64,000 nt of DNA, taken from NCBI GenBank assembly GCA_963709505.1, contig CAVPXC010000001.1, positions 1-64,000 of the forward strand, written 5' to 3'. The position numbers were made by a program, and so were the translations under genes. The stretch is from CAVPXC01 sp963709505 (GTDB lineage Bacteria > Chloroflexota > Anaerolineae > JAAEKA01). Below, in pieces: positions 20,659 through 31,304 of this stretch. The notes below the pieces were generated by a model. It worked only from the letters and a program-made list of their open reading frames with translations. It had not been told where the DNA came from and made no database searches. The stretch's first letter is position 1, and every line of letters starts with the position of its first letter.

Positions 20659-20744
20659 AGATTGGACCTTTCTCGGAAGAAAGGTCCAATCGTGCTTAGC
20701 CTGGCGATTTAGATTGGACCTTTCTTCCGAGAAAGGTCCAATCT
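20659..20744. repeat. Twin-hairpin repeat unit, copy 3
   Basis: Hairpins 20659-20691 and 20711-20744 carry the common 15-bp arms; their loops are reverse complements of each other and they are separated by 19 nt. Each hairpin is preceded by GCGATTT. The unit lies upstream of the LiaF-like gene and downstream of the ParB-like gene. Confidence 0.9.
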
Positions 20745-20769
20745 GCGCTTTGAACCTAAGGGTTACAAA

Positions 20770-21434
20770 TTATTGTTGCTCAAGCACGGGTTGCAAGTTG
20801 CAGGTGACAAGGTAACTCCGATACGAAACCTGCCACTTAAGACGTGCTACCTGCCCCCTGCGACATGTAACGTGCCAGGGTACTGGCTGCATCGCAGGCG
20901 ACGGCTGGACTGCAGGCTTCTCCCAAGGCAGCGGTCCGGACATCTGATAAACCGTAACCTCGGCCTCGATGAAGTGCCGACCGAGGGTCCGGGCCACCGA
21001 GATGCGGTGATGCCCGTCGCGAACGAAGTATCGATCGCCTACCTGGATCAAATCGACCGGGGCAGCGGCACGCCCTGGATCTGAGCGCCAGCCACGCTCA
21101 TCCACCGATCCTTGCTTTGACCGCGCAGCGGGTTGAACCGATCGTCAAAGTCGCCACTGCGGTTCTCGCTGCCGATGATCTTGCGGATTTCAACGGTCTG
21201 GTGGCCACCGTAGTGCTGAGCGTAAGGCTTCGACCCCAGGCTGCTCAAAATCAGCAGACGCCGTGGGCGGCGAGTGATCGCAGCCCACGCCCGGCGCATC
21301 CAACCCCGGCGTGAGGCTTTCTGATAGAGCGTCCAGGACGTCTGCACGATAATCATTTCATTGCACTGCGAAGCCTGCTGGCGGGTCATCGTGGTGGCCG
21401 CTATGTCTGCGATGCGGAAGTTCGTGTCAAACAT
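20770..21434 (-). CDS. ParB-like-domain protein, one frameshift
   Basis: Starts MFDTNFRIADIAATTMTRQQ at 21434 (GGAG 9 nt upstream), with a basic middle part (RRGWMRRAWAAITRRPRRL), then after a frame change near 21075 VDLIQVGDRYFVRDGHHR and ISVARTLGRHFIEAEVTVY. G-D-G/R-H-H-R-I-S-V-A-R-x-L-G is the core of ParB/sulfiredoxin-like domains, which in ParB bind CTP and in relatives act as nucleases or kinases. The C-terminal 35 codons run into repetitive text and may not be genuine. Similar stand-alone proteins are common in Chloroflexi; their role is unknown to me. Confidence 0.65.
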
Positions 21435-21495
21435 CAGGGTGCTCCTTCGATCGACTGCAGTGTGATGACAGGCTCTTAACTGCCCAAAGTGTACC

Positions 21496-21534
21496 AAAAA
21501 AGTCTCCCCAGGCGCATCGTGCACCTGGGGAGAC
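21496..21534 (-). terminator. Rho-independent terminator of the lipoprotein hydrolase gene
   Basis: On the minus strand a hairpin (AGTCTCCCCAGG / CCTGGGGAGACT arms) is followed by six U, about 65 nt past the hydrolase stop. The same hairpin core recurs at 25439-25469. Confidence 0.85.
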
Positions 21535-21597
21535 TGCGGTTAAACTGTAGAATAGTTGGAGACCTGGCCACGTGACCAGGGCGGTTCCAGTCGCGTC

Positions 21598-23164
21598 TTA
21601 GTTGTCTGTTTTGACGCGCTCAAGCAACCAGTCGGCAATAGTGTCCAGAAAGCCCGGCACGAAGTCGGCGGGCAAGGTGGCATACTCCTGCACGCTCCCT
21701 GTCGTCGCTTTCTGGAAGAGATGGTTGGCATCCGGGAAGACCTTCACCGTCACGTCGGAGTTCTTGGCCTTTTCCAGGGCTGCCTTCAGCGCCGGGCTAT
21801 TCTGATCGGCGTCCACCTGGACGTCCAGCCCGCCGAACAGCGCCAGCACCGGCACGGTGATCTTGGCCCAGTCCTGGCCGACGTCGTAGGTCAAGAAATT
21901 TTGGAACCAGGGCCCCTTCATGGCCTCGATCTGCGGCAGTATCCGTTCACGCATGACCTCTTCCGGATCGCCCAGGGCGGTCTGTTGGTCTTGCGGCATC
22001 GCCTGTATCTGTTCCAGCATAATCTCGTGCATGGAGTCTTCGAGGGCCTGCCAGTCCTTGGCGATTACCAGGTCAAGCATCTGTCGCTCCTGTTCGGCGG
22101 CACGGGCCGCTTCAGCTTCGCTTGCGCCTGACGCTCTCGCTATTCGCTCCACTTGGGTCAACAAGATGTCGTAGCCGCTGACTGCGGGCGCCCCCATGCC
22201 GATCACAAACGCTACATCCGGGTTGCGCGCAGCCAGCGTGGCGGCGATGATCCCACCTTCGCTGTGGCCGAGCAGGCCCACCCGCTTTGGGTCGATTTCC
22301 GGGTGAGCCAGAAGCATGTTGAATCCTGCCTCGGCGTCGTCGGTAAAATCGATCGTGGTGGCTTGGCTCGGATCTCCGCCGGACTGGCCGATGCCGCGGT
22401 CGTCGTAGCGCAGCACGGCGATGCCCTGGCGGGTCAACGTATCGGCAAGGACGCGGAAGGGCTTGTAGCCCGGCGCGATCGAGATTTCCTCATCCCGGTT
22501 CTGCTGTCCGCTGCCGGTGAGTAGGAGCACCGCCGGGAATGGACCGTCGCCCTCGGGCAGGGTCAACGTGCCGGCCAGCGTGATGTCCCCGTTTTCAAAG
22601 GTCACCTCTTCCTCGCGATACGGCACTACCTCGGCGGCGACCGGCGGCTGCAGCTTGAGTGAAAAGTCGCCCGTGTAGCCGCTCTGCGTGAACGTGCCGG
22701 CGATGCTGCCGTCAGCCTGCAGTTCGCCGTCGAACACGGCCAACTGCGGACCGGACAGCATCTCAAAATGCAGCTTAGGCAGACTCGAAAGCAACGTCGT
22801 GCAGCGGGATGTCGACGGCGAGCTGAGCGGGGATGTCGATGTCACCGTTCAGCTGGCCATCCTGATCCTTGAAAGCGACGATGATCTTCAAGGCCGAGCC
22901 GGGCAAGGCGATCTCGCCCTCCCAAGTACCCTCTACCGTTGACGTGGTGACATTTGTTGCGGACAGGTCGACCACAGGTGTATCCTGAGGAGAGGCGGTC
23001 TCAGTGGGCATAACGACCTCGGTTGGGGACGGTGTCGCAGTCGGGTTTACGACGGTGGGAGACGTGGTCTCCGGCTGGGTAGGAGCCAGGGTCGGCTCAA
23101 CCCGCGGAGGCGCCGCGCAGCCGGCGACGATCATAAGCAGGGCTGCGGACAGAACGACGATCAC
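21598..23164 (-). CDS. Lipoprotein alpha/beta hydrolase, one frameshift
   Basis: The N-terminus is a lipoprotein signal (LLMIVAGCAAPP, lipobox Cys) followed by a Thr/Pro-rich spacer and a beta-rich domain (EGTWEGEIALPGSALKI). After a frame change near 22785 comes a serine hydrolase with LTGSGQQNRDEE, the nucleophile GHSEGG, Asp in FGGLDVQ and His in DANHLF. Total length is about 520 residues. This is the layout of secreted X-Pro-dipeptidyl-peptidase/dienelactone-hydrolase-like esterases with an N-terminal DUF3887-type domain. It is probably anchored outside the membrane. The substrate is unknown. Confidence 0.85.
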
Positions 23165-23276
23165 ACTGAATTCGGGACAAGGCGTGACGCCTGATCGGTG
23201 TCATGGGTTTTCTCCTTCGAAAGGCAACGAATTAGCTGGCTTTTGCCAATGCGCCGATGCATTCGAATTGACTACT

Positions 23277-23353
23277 TGTAGGGCAGGTCTTGCACCTGCC
23301 CTCTGGATGAGATCGCATCTATCCAGAGGGCAGGTGCAAGACCTGCCCCTACA
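23277..23353. repeat. Long palindrome, GCAGGTCTTGCACCTGC type
   Basis: Arms of about 32 bp (23277-23308 and 23321-23353, one bulged C) with a 12-nt loop. It lies in the 395-bp gap 23165-23559, which otherwise shows only the promoter below. A related perfect hairpin is at 49852-49922. Confidence 0.9.
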
Positions 23354-23482
23354 GGCGAGATCTCAAACATCAATCAAATGATATCGCTTGATCGTCATAA
23401 GTCAAGGCGGACCCGATGGGCCTTAAGACTCACTTAATCCAAAGACAATACGCCATTAAAGCCTGGCATCCCGTTCGCCTGG

Positions 23483-23488
23483 TATACT
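23483..23488 (+). promoter_or_regulatory. Extended -10 (TGGTATACT)
   Basis: TATACT preceded by TGG, 72 nt upstream of the secreted-protein start at 23560; no convincing -35. The same TGN-TATNNT form recurs upstream of several genes in this window. Confidence 0.45.
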
Positions 23489-23559
23489 GAAAAATGATAA
23501 CCAAGCGTGGATCAGAGGCCAGATCGGCCCGAGTTCGATAGAGTTTGAGGAGGTAGGAT

Positions 23560-24903
23560 ATGCATTTCGTCAGGAAGATGGTCGCGGTCGGACTTGCAGT
23601 CACGGTGTTGACAAGTGGAACGGGCGCGATCGCCTTGGCGGCGCCGCCAGCGGATACTGCTAATCCGCCCGGGCGCTACAGTGTCCGTTGTGATGAGGGC
23701 GCTTGTACGGTCAAGACAAGCTTGCCGGGCATGTCGGAGCTGGCCAAAGCCGGCGCCGGCGCGGTACTGTCGGCGATCCAACGTCAGCCCAATGCCCTGC
23801 CAGCAGGCGCCAGCGTGTCCATCGACGACGATCTGGAGATCAAGCTGCCGGTGGGCGAGCTCAAGCTGCTCAACGCCCGGATCTCACTCGACCTGGGACC
23901 GGACAAGCAGATCGAGCGGCTGCATGGCACGGCCGAGGTTCCTTTTCCTTCCTTCGGCGTTCTAAATGATGTCGCCGTGACTACGCCGGCCCAAGCTGAG
24001 GTGGGTCTCGACATCGGCAAGAACCTGAGCTACCTGAATGCGCCGTTGGAAGCGGAACGGCGCTATCTATTCTTTACGATTGGGTCCGGATTCGACGTGG
24101 CCGCCAAGACGGATACGGCGACGAAGCAATTCGAGATTTCGGTACCCGCCGGGCAGAGCGCCACCCTGGTGATTGACACTCAGGAGCCGTTGGTATACCT
24201 GGCAGGTAACTTTACGGTCAACCACGACGCCCCAATCGCCTTGATGGGCAAGGTGCTCGAGCCGGTTCAAAGCTTGGGCGTCATCCCGCAGGCGCTGCCT
24301 TCGCTGTCCAGCGGCCAGCGTACACAGTTGGCTGCCTCCGCTCAATTCGGCAAGCAGCCGCAAGATCAGCAGGTCAGCGTTGGCGCCGCCCATACCGTCG
24401 ATGCCGGTATCATCGGCGAGTGGTTGGGCGTGGACGTGCAGCCGCTTGCCGTCGAGGGCCTGCTGACCGTGACTCGCGAGGGCATGATGCTCAACGGCGT
24501 GGCCAGTTCGAGTATCGCGCCGGACCTCATCCTTGACGCCGATGCCCAGGTCGATGCGTTTATCCCGTTCGGCGATAATCCGGAGGACGCCTATGTTCTG
24601 ATCCAAGCTCGGGCCGCCGTGCCTGTTGCGGAAATCACGGCCGACGCCACCGCCAAAGTAACCTGGCCGCTGGACGTCGAAGCCACCGCGCATGTCCTAA
24701 GGCCGTCCTCCAATGATAGCGCAATGAGCCGGGCGACAGAAGACGATTCGGAGTTGCTACCTACGATCAAGCAGACGCTATCCACCGCCGGCGATTGGGC
24801 TGCTAAGAACGTCCGGATTGCCGGCGATGCCGCAGCCCGTGGCAGCAAATGGATCGCCAGCAACGTCGGCGCGGGCTATGCGACCATCACTCAACATGAT
24901 TGA
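23560..24903 (+). CDS. Secreted protein of unknown function
   Basis: 447 residues. A clear Sec signal peptide (MHFVRKMVAVGLAVTVLTSG, cleavage near ALA-APP) is followed by RYSVRCDEGACTVKTSLPGM, an acidic/beta-rich middle and a helical Ala-rich tail (DWAAKNVRIAGDAAARGS). The start has GAGGAGG 8 nt upstream. Only two cysteines are visible, close together. I do not recognise a family. The frame is intact. It stands alone between a minus-strand hydrolase and a minus-strand response regulator. Confidence 0.8.
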   Translation: MHFVRKMVAVGLAVTVLTSGTGAIALAAPPADTANPPGRYSVRCDEGACTVKTSLPGMSELAKAGAGAVLSAIQRQPNALPAGASVSIDDDLEIKLPVGELKLLNARISLDLGPDKQIERLHGTAEVPFPSFGVLNDVAVTTPAQAEVGLDIGKNLSYLNAPLEAERRYLFFTIGSGFDVAAKTDTATKQFEISVPAGQSATLVIDTQEPLVYLAGNFTVNHDAPIALMGKVLEPVQSLGVIPQALPSLSSGQRTQLAASAQFGKQPQDQQVSVGAAHTVDAGIIGEWLGVDVQPLAVEGLLTVTREGMMLNGVASSSIAPDLILDADAQVDAFIPFGDNPEDAYVLIQARAAVPVAEITADATAKVTWPLDVEATAHVLRPSSNDSAMSRATEDDSELLPTIKQTLSTAGDWAAKNVRIAGDAAARGSKWIASNVGAGYATITQHD

Positions 24904-24972
24904 GTTCATCTGATCGACGAGTTGGATCGGGTGCTCTAGCGAGTTTTGCCAACGAGCGTGAGTTCGTCAAAA

Positions 24973-25324
24973 TCAAGATATCTTCCTCAGAGCCGCCAAT
25001 AGTGCGTCCGGCGGATCTCCCTTGTCGACAAAAGCGTCGACGCCGGCGTTGGCCGCGGCGCTGCGCGCCTCCGGGAGACTGCTCAATGCGATCACGACGT
25101 AGCTGGGGCCATTGACTGCGCAGTACCCGAACCAAGCTGGCTGAGGGCACTCCGGGCAGCTCCCAGTCCAGAAGTATTAGGTTGGGTGCTTGCTTTTCTG
25201 CGGCAAGCAACACGCCAACGGCGTCAGTCGCCTCTGCGACGACCTCTAGATCAGGTTCCTGCATCAACAGCAGCCCTAGCGCTGAGCGCACGTCCGCTTG
25301 ATCGTCAGCTATCAAGATGCGCAC
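24973..25324 (-). CDS. Single-domain response regulator (REC), one frameshift
   Basis: Starts MRILIADDQADVRSALGLLL with the acidic pocket DD and the phospho-acceptor Asp in LILLDWELPG. A base change near 25120 shifts the frame; the other frame reads YVVIALSSLPEARSAAANAG and DAFVDKGDPPDALLAALR (conserved Ser and Lys of REC) and stops at 24973. That gives about 117 residues with no output domain. It lies downstream of the histidine kinase on the same strand, past a terminator hairpin, so it may be a separate unit acting as phosphate sink or partner. Confidence 0.8.
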
Positions 25325-25434
25325 GAAGATACCTCATTCCAACGTTCCCGTCATTCCTGCGAAGCGGAATGACAGTGATCAGTTTATTCAGGATAGTTGG
25401 GCACGATAGCACCCGCTAGTTTCCATCTTAGAAC

Positions 25435-25473
25435 AAAAACTCCCCAGGCACATCGTGCACCTGGGGAGTCTTT
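25435..25473. terminator. Bidirectional terminator after the histidine kinase
   Basis: Hairpin 25439-25469 (ACTCCCCAGG / CCTGGGGAGT) flanked by five A on the left and four T on the right. Its core matches the terminator at 21501-21534 almost base for base. Confidence 0.82.
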
Positions 25474-25496
25474 TACTGGTCAAATGGCCAGTGGCA

Positions 25497-27768
25497 TCAG
25501 ATTTGCAGAGTCGATTCCGGTTCGGAGAGGGCGCCGGACGGTCCAGTCGTTGGGTCGGGACACCATGTGATTGTCACCTCCGTGCCCTGGCCGGCCTGGG
25601 TATGAATGCTCAGCCCTGCACCGATAGCTTCAGCGCGTTCGCCCATGATGCCCAACCCCAGATGATCGCTCGCTATGGTCTTCGGGTCGAACCCAACTCC
25701 GTTGTCTCGCACAGCCAACTCGACCTCTTCCGGCGTCACCAGCAGGCTGATGCCTGCCTGGGTTGCGCCGGAGTGCCTGGCGATGTTGTTAAGCGCTTCC
25801 TGGGCCACACGATAGAACGCGATCTTCACGTCTGGCGGCAGCGAAGAAGGATCGCCGACCACCGACAAGCTAATTGGCAAACGGGCTCGACCGCCGAAGG
25901 CCTCGGTCAGTTGCCGCAACAAGTCACCGAGGGACGCCTCGACCAGCGCCGCCGGCCTCAGCTCCATCAGCAGGGTGCGCATTTCGGCCAATGCGCCGCG
26001 TGCCAATTGACGCAGCTCTTCCAGCCGGCGGCGGCCCTCCTCCGGGTCTCGCTCCATGATGCGCGGCAGGACCTCGGCGATCAGGCTGGCAGAGAAGAGA
26101 GTTTGGGTGACGGCATCGTGAAGCTCGCGCGCCAGCCGCTGCCGCTCGTCGACGGCCGCTGCCTTCTGCAGTTGATCGATCAGTTGGGTGTTTTCCATAG
26201 CCACCCCGATCTGCAGGCCGATGGAAGTCAGCAGCTCGATATCCTGAGGCTGAAAAGCGCCGGTGCGATCGATGGGTGACGAATAGAGCTCCCAACGTCT
26301 TGCCGCTTGAGCCAATGGGACGCTGGCGGCCGCGTGGAATTCAGGTGGATTGGGCCCGAAGCGTTGCTCCAAGTACTCACGCGTGATTTCATCCAGCACC
26401 AACGGTTGTCCCGTCTGAACGACCCGGCCCGAATAGCCTTCACCTACTTTCATCTGGCCGATAAGCGCCGCATCGCGTGCGGTACAACCCTCGATACGCG
26501 GCCATCTGCAATTGCTGGCTTTCGTCGTCCAGCACGTAGACCCCACCCGCGTCCATCTCCATGACCTGAAGGATCCGGTCCAGCGCGCTCTGGAGGATCT
26601 CGTCCAGATCCATCGAGCGATTGACGACCGCGGCCACGCTGTTGATGGCGGCCAGCGCCCGGCTGCGGTCGGCGACCTGCTCCTGAAGCTGCGTCACCGA
26701 CTGCTGCAACTGGGCCGACATCAGGTTGAACTGGTCGGCGAGCTCCTCGATCTCGTCACCCGTATCGGCGACAATCGACTGGCCAAAGTGGCCGCGCGCC
26801 ACCTCTTGCGAGGCGACGATCAGGTCGTCGATCGGCTTGGTGATGCGGCGTATGCTGGTTGTGACGACCACTGCCGGTATGAGCACACCCAGCACCAGCA
26901 GCATGACCAGCCACTGTCCGTAGTTGCGAAACACGCCCGCCAGTGTATCCAGGCTTTGCTGCGTTACGAGCGCCCATGGCGTGCCAGGCACCGGTGCAAA
27001 ACCGGCCGCTACATCCTGTCCCAACTCATCGTTGGTTCGAATGGCGCCGGTTACGCCTTGAAGCGCATCGCGCACCGCGGGTTGGGCCGAAAAGTCCTCG
27101 CCAATGCGGCTCATGTCCTGGTGGTAGATGACTCGACCTCGGTCGTCTACGAGGTAGATGTCCTCGCTCACGCGTAGTTTGACGATGCTGCCGTACAACG
27201 CGCTGACCGCAGTTGGGCCCAGGCGGAACATGCCGACCAGCGTCCCTCGAAACTCACCGGCACCACCAAAGATAGGAACGGCGACGGCGATAACCTCGGC
27301 GCCGTTCGGGCCATCGGTCAGTACTCTGGAGTATGCCGGCCCTGGCACGGGTGTCATCTGGCGGAAGTAGTCCCGGCTTGACCAATCCTGCCCGACGATC
27401 TCGGGGCGCTCCGGTTGGGTGGCCACCACATGACCGCGTTCGTCGAGAGCGACCACGCCCCCATCGAAGACCACCAGCCGATTGCTAGCCTCTCGCAAGG
27501 CAATCTGCTGTTCATCGCCCCGGCCTTGACTGACGCTGGCAGTGCGCGCCAGCGTATCCAGTTCTTGTGCGTACGGGGAAAGGCCAAGCGCCAGTTGGCC
27601 TGCGGCCAGGCGCGTCAACTCTTTTTCGCGCTCCAGGGCCAGGGTTGCAGTCACACGCTGGTAAGCAAAGTAGGTGACGAGAGCAACCGCCAGGAGGATG
27701 ATCGCGGTCGGAACGAACGACCAAGTGATGATCTTAACCTGCAGACTGCGTCGGCGCTTAAGACTCAT
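25497..27768 (-). CDS. NarL-type sensor histidine kinase (Cache-HAMP-GAF-HisKA_3), one frameshift
   Basis: The N-terminus has one membrane helix, an extracytoplasmic Cache-like domain (RLVVFDGGVVALDERGHVVA), a second helix and a HAMP linker. A GAF domain follows, across a frame change near 26480. It ends with the HisKA_3 box ERQRLARELHDAVTQT, whose His is the phosphorylation site, and an ATPase with DNGVGFDP and GLGIMGERAEAIGAG. Joined length is about 755 residues. It starts 9 bp after the stop of the solute-binding lipoprotein gene, in an operon headed by the LuxR-type regulator. It probably senses an extracellular ligand and phosphorylates that regulator. Confidence 0.87.
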
Positions 27769-27777
27769 GATCGTCCC

Positions 27778-29132
27778 CTAGCCAGTCTGCTTCTGGGCCG
27801 CCTCGATCTGCTCGCCGACGGCGATCATGCGCGTCGCCGGCGCCTGGCCCAGCACCAGGATCTCCTGCCAGGCTGCCTGAGCCAGGCGCGTGGCCTCGGC
27901 CATGTTGGGGAAAATCTCAGCCGTCACCGAATAGCCGTTCACCTGGCCATCGGCAAACGCAGCGATATCCAGGTCTTTGGCTTGTTCAGGGAATTGCCCG
28001 CGAACCGTATCGACCCAGTCCTGCACCAAAGAAGCCCGGGCCGGTTGCAGGAAATTGGCCCGCGTCATGGCGCGGCCATAATCCGGGCTGACGAGGAATT
28101 TCAGCAGTTCCCAGGCTTGGTTCGGATGCCCGGTTTGCGCATAGATGCCAAAACCATCGGTCGTCGCCAGGGTGACTCGGCGCGCTGGGCCGGCAGGGAA
28201 AGGGGCCACGCCAACACGAAAGGCGGCGTTCGTCAGGATGTCCTTGAGCGACCACGAGCCATCCTCCACCATAGCTACTCGCTGGTCAACAAAAGCCTGG
28301 CGGGTGGAGAGATTGTTGACTTCCAGCGGCGTTGCCATCACCTTGTCATCCCACATGCGCGCCCGCAGCCATTCCAGCGCGGCGAGCGCCTTCGCTTCAC
28401 CCATCAGGCACCGGGTGGAATCGTTCAGGATCGACAAAGTGCCCGCCCCAGCCATTGACGTGCATCTGGATGCGATCCCAGGAAATGTCCAACATGCTGC
28501 CCCACAAGTCGATGCGCCCATCGCCATCGCGATCATGGGTGAGCCGCTTCATGGCGTCGAGATAGTCGTCATGGTCCCATGTGCCGTCCGGATAATCCAC
28601 CCCATGCTGGTCCAGCAGGTCTTTGTTGTAGTAAAGCGCGAGCGCTCCGTGGTATTTCGGAAGGCCGTATTGCAGGCCGGCGGGCGTGAAAAGCGAGCGG
28701 TACTGGGCGGGGTCCCAGTCGTCGATCGTTGCCTGGTCCAGGTCTGCGGCAACGTACGGTCGCAAGTCCAGGGCATGCCCCTGTTGGGCGACGATGGGGA
28801 AGAAAGAACAGCAGGCAGCGAAGACGTCAGGCGCACTGCCTTTGCGCATATCGGCCGGCAACGTCTCTTCCACATCGATCGGATCGGGCACGTAGAACAC
28901 GCGGATGTCGGGATGAGCCTCGTGGAACTGAGCCAGCATCTCCTGCGCCATCGCCGGAAACCAGTCGGTGCGCCAATCCTGATAGACCAGCTGGACGGGT
29001 GCGCCGGCTCGGCCAACCTGCTCCCGTGCTCGATGGTAGGCAGCCGGCTAACAGCAAGCCTGTTGTGCCTGCGCCCAACAGGCCCAGAAATTCCCGTCGC
29101 GAGTATCGAGGAGGAATTTGCACGAGTTTCAT
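27778..29132 (-). CDS. Extracellular solute-binding lipoprotein, two frameshifts
   Basis: Starts MKLVQIPPRY at 29132 with a combined Tat/lipoprotein signal (SRREFLGLLGAGTTGLLLAGC). Frame changes near 29040 and 28410 link MAQEMLAQFHEAHPDIRVFY, LQYGLPKYHGALALYYNKDL and TDGFGIYAQTGHPNQAWELL, ending KQTG at 27778. This is a family 1 (sugar-type) ABC binding protein of about 450 residues. No permease or ATPase genes are near. It sits between a LuxR-type regulator and its kinase, so a sensory rather than transport role is likely. Confidence 0.82.
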
Positions 29133-29291
29133 GCTGAGATCCTGCATCCTGCGGAGCGGTATCGGCAAACGTGAACGAGAAACTTGCACTACATGTCACT
29201 GGTGCCGCGCCTGAGGCTCGGCGAAGTCCGCGGTTCTCACCTAGTTTCACATACCTGAGTATGACTACAGTTTCTGAGCAGGGTAGGATAC

Positions 29292-29939
29292 TCAAACCAG
29301 TTGGTTATGAAACGCCACTGCAACCGCCTCGGTACGGCTGGTCACAGCCAACTTGGATAGAATGCTGCTGACGTGGAACTTTACGGTCGATCGGCTGACG
29401 ATCAGCCGGTCGGCGATCTCGGGGTTGCTCAGCCCTTCGACCATCAGCGCCAGCACTTCACGCTCGCGATCGGTTAGATCGAAACCGATCTTTGGCGGCC
29501 CGTGGGCGGCAATCGAGGCGTGGATCAGGGCCTGCGTGGCCTCTGGCGCCAGAGTGGGGCGGCCAGCATGCGCAGAACGTATGGCAGCGGCCAGTTCATC
29601 GGCGGTGACATTCTTCAGCAAATAGCCGATAGCGCCGGCAGCGAGTGCGCCCTGCACCAGATTATCCTCTTTGAAGCTGGTCAGGGCGATGACTTGTATC
29701 TGCGGGCAGGTCTGGCGAATAGCTTTCGTAGCGGTCGCGCCGTCCATGCCCGGCATGACCAGGTCCATCAGAACGACGTCCGGGCGTAGTTGTGCGCACT
29801 TGGTGAGGGCTTCGGGTCCACTGCCGGCCTCGCCGACGAGTTCAAGGTCGTCGAAAGCCATCAGAAAGGCGCCTAATCCACTGCGCACCACGGCATGATC
29901 GTCCACCAACATCACGCGAATCGGTTTGGATTGACCCAT
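29292..29939 (-). CDS. NarL/FixJ-family response regulator
   Basis: 215 residues from MGQSKPIRVMLVDDHAVVRS. The REC domain has the acceptor Asp59 in VVLMDLVMPGMDG. The LuxR helix-turn-helix is LTDREREVLALMVEGLSN through STVKFHVSSILSKL. The start at 29939 fits the family better than the longer frame. It is the first gene of the operon with the binding lipoprotein and kinase. The frame is intact. Confidence 0.92.
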   Translation of the reverse strand: MGQSKPIRVMLVDDHAVVRSGLGAFLMAFDDLELVGEAGSGPEALTKCAQLRPDVVLMDLVMPGMDGATATKAIRQTCPQIQVIALTSFKEDNLVQGALAAGAIGYLLKNVTADELAAAIRSAHAGRPTLAPEATQALIHASIAAHGPPKIGFDLTDREREVLALMVEGLSNPEIADRLIVSRSTVKFHVSSILSKLAVTSRTEAVAVAFHNQLV

Positions 29940-30064
29940 GCTCTCAGCCTCCGGGCGACAAAGCAAAAGCGTGCCGGGGAGTACGACACGGGGACAATTG
30001 TACCGCAAAGGGCGCTAAAGGGCAATCTATCGCTATGGGAGCGCTTTCACGACCTAAACCAAAA

Positions 30065-30092
30065 GGCCGGCTTCCTTGGAGGAAGACCGGCC
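30065..30092 (-). terminator. Terminator-like hairpin after the B12 regulator gene
   Basis: GGCCGG-TTCC / GGAAG-CCGGCC arms with a 5-nt loop, followed on the minus strand by TTTTGGTTT. It lies between the B12 regulator (stop 30257) and the next minus-strand gene. Confidence 0.55.
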
Positions 30093-30136
30093 CTATCTAC
30101 CAAACGAACGACTTCAAACAACGCGTGTCACTGCTC

Positions 30137-30234
30137 ACCCGTCATTCCTGCCCCGAGGGAGCAGGAATCCATCCGAATTGCGGTGAATGCGAGCATACCC
30201 GATGGATTCCTGCTCTCAGACAGGAATGACGGGT
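30137..30234. repeat. 98-nt imperfect palindrome (GTCATTCCTG type)
   Basis: Outer arms ACCCGTCATTCCTG / CAGGAATGACGGGT are perfect. Inner arms AGCAGGAATCCATC (30160-30173) and GATGGATTCCTGCT (30201-30214) are also perfect. A fragment of the same kind (GTCATTCCTGCGAAGCGGAATGAC) is at about 25349. Confidence 0.85.
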
Positions 30235-30256
30235 AAACAGTGACCAACGCGTCAGA

Positions 30257-31254
30257 TCAGAGCGTTAGGGCGGTACTCTCCCGTATGAGACGCTCGACGA
30301 CGTCGACGCCATCGGGCAGGGTTGCGCCGAGGAACGTGCCGATCATGCCTTGCTTGAGCTCCGGCAAGACGTTGTAGATGCGGCCGCCGTAGGCAATCGC
30401 CGGCCGTCCCATCTGCACCGCTTCAGGCATCCAGCGCGGCAAATCCAACAGCTCACGGCCAGCTTTGTTCGGTCATCGCCACCAGCACGACCACCGCCGG
30501 CTTGATCTCGCGCGTGAACTTGACCAGGTCGGGCAGCGGCACGGCCTGGCCGAGATAGGCCACCGGCCAGCGGCGCCGGCGCAGCAGCACGCCCAACATC
30601 AGCAGGCTGATCTCGTGCCACTCGCCCGGACCGCAGGCCAGCACAACGGGGCGGACGGGGTGGGTAGGCGGGCCCGGTGACCAGCCACATGTTCAAGCGC
30701 TGGCGCAGAAAGGCCGTTGCCAGATGTTCCGTGGCGACGTTAATTCGGCCCTCAGCCCAGCCTTGGCCGATATCATTCAAGGCTGGCCGGATCACGTCGA
30801 GGATCAGGTTTTCCATGGAGTAGACTGCCAGCACCTCGCCCAGGAGTTGCTCGGCCTTGTCCAACTCGTGGCTTTCGAGGGCGAGCCTGAGACGCTGGCG
30901 AAAGACATCCAGGGTCGAGCCTTCGACCATCGGCGGCGGCGGCGGCGAGGTGAGAGGCTCCAGTTCAGGGATCCGTCCATCGCGCTCGTAGTTGTGAAGC
31001 GCGCGAATGGCCTGCGACGTCTGCATCCCCTCGTCGATGCTGCCCTTGACCCAGCGCAGCCGCACCAACTCCCTCTCGGAGTACAAGCGATGGCCGCCTT
31101 CCGTTCGCTCGGCGGTTGGAAACTGGTAACGCCGCTCCCAGACCCGAAGCGTGGCCACCGGGATGCCGGTCATGCGCGCGACAACGCCGATGTTGTAGAT
31201 CGGCTCTTCGCTGACATTCCATCCGATGGCATTACCATTTGTGTTAGAGTTCAT
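30257..31254 (-). CDS. B12-dependent MerR regulator (CarH/LitR photoreceptor-like), frameshifted
   Basis: Chosen start ATG 31254. The MerR helix-turn-helix is YNIGVVARMTGIPVATLRVW and RTEGGHRLYSERELVRL. The helical B12-cap region has W-x9-EH (Trp166, Glu176-His177), the diagnostic CarH/LitR motif. After a frame change near 30650 comes GEWHEISLLMLGVLLRRR, with the cobalamin-ligating His of the Rossmann domain, and then the C-terminus. CarH represses carotenoid and photoprotection genes in the dark as an adenosylcobalamin tetramer and is released by light. Here it diverges from an epimerase, SRPBCC and CrtI-like gene set. The joined length is about 330 residues. Confidence 0.85.
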
Positions 31255-31283
31255 AGACCGCCATCCTTTTGACATCTCTTGTT

Positions 31284-31303
31284 TTGTCTAGCTTTTGTAT
31301 TTG
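31284..31303. promoter_or_regulatory. Operator-like repeat 1 (TTGTCTAGCTTTTGTATTT)
   Basis: 19 of 20 bases match the repeat at 31327-31346. It covers the predicted start point of the B12-regulator promoter, as expected for autoregulation. Confidence 0.65.
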
Positions 31304-31304
31304 C

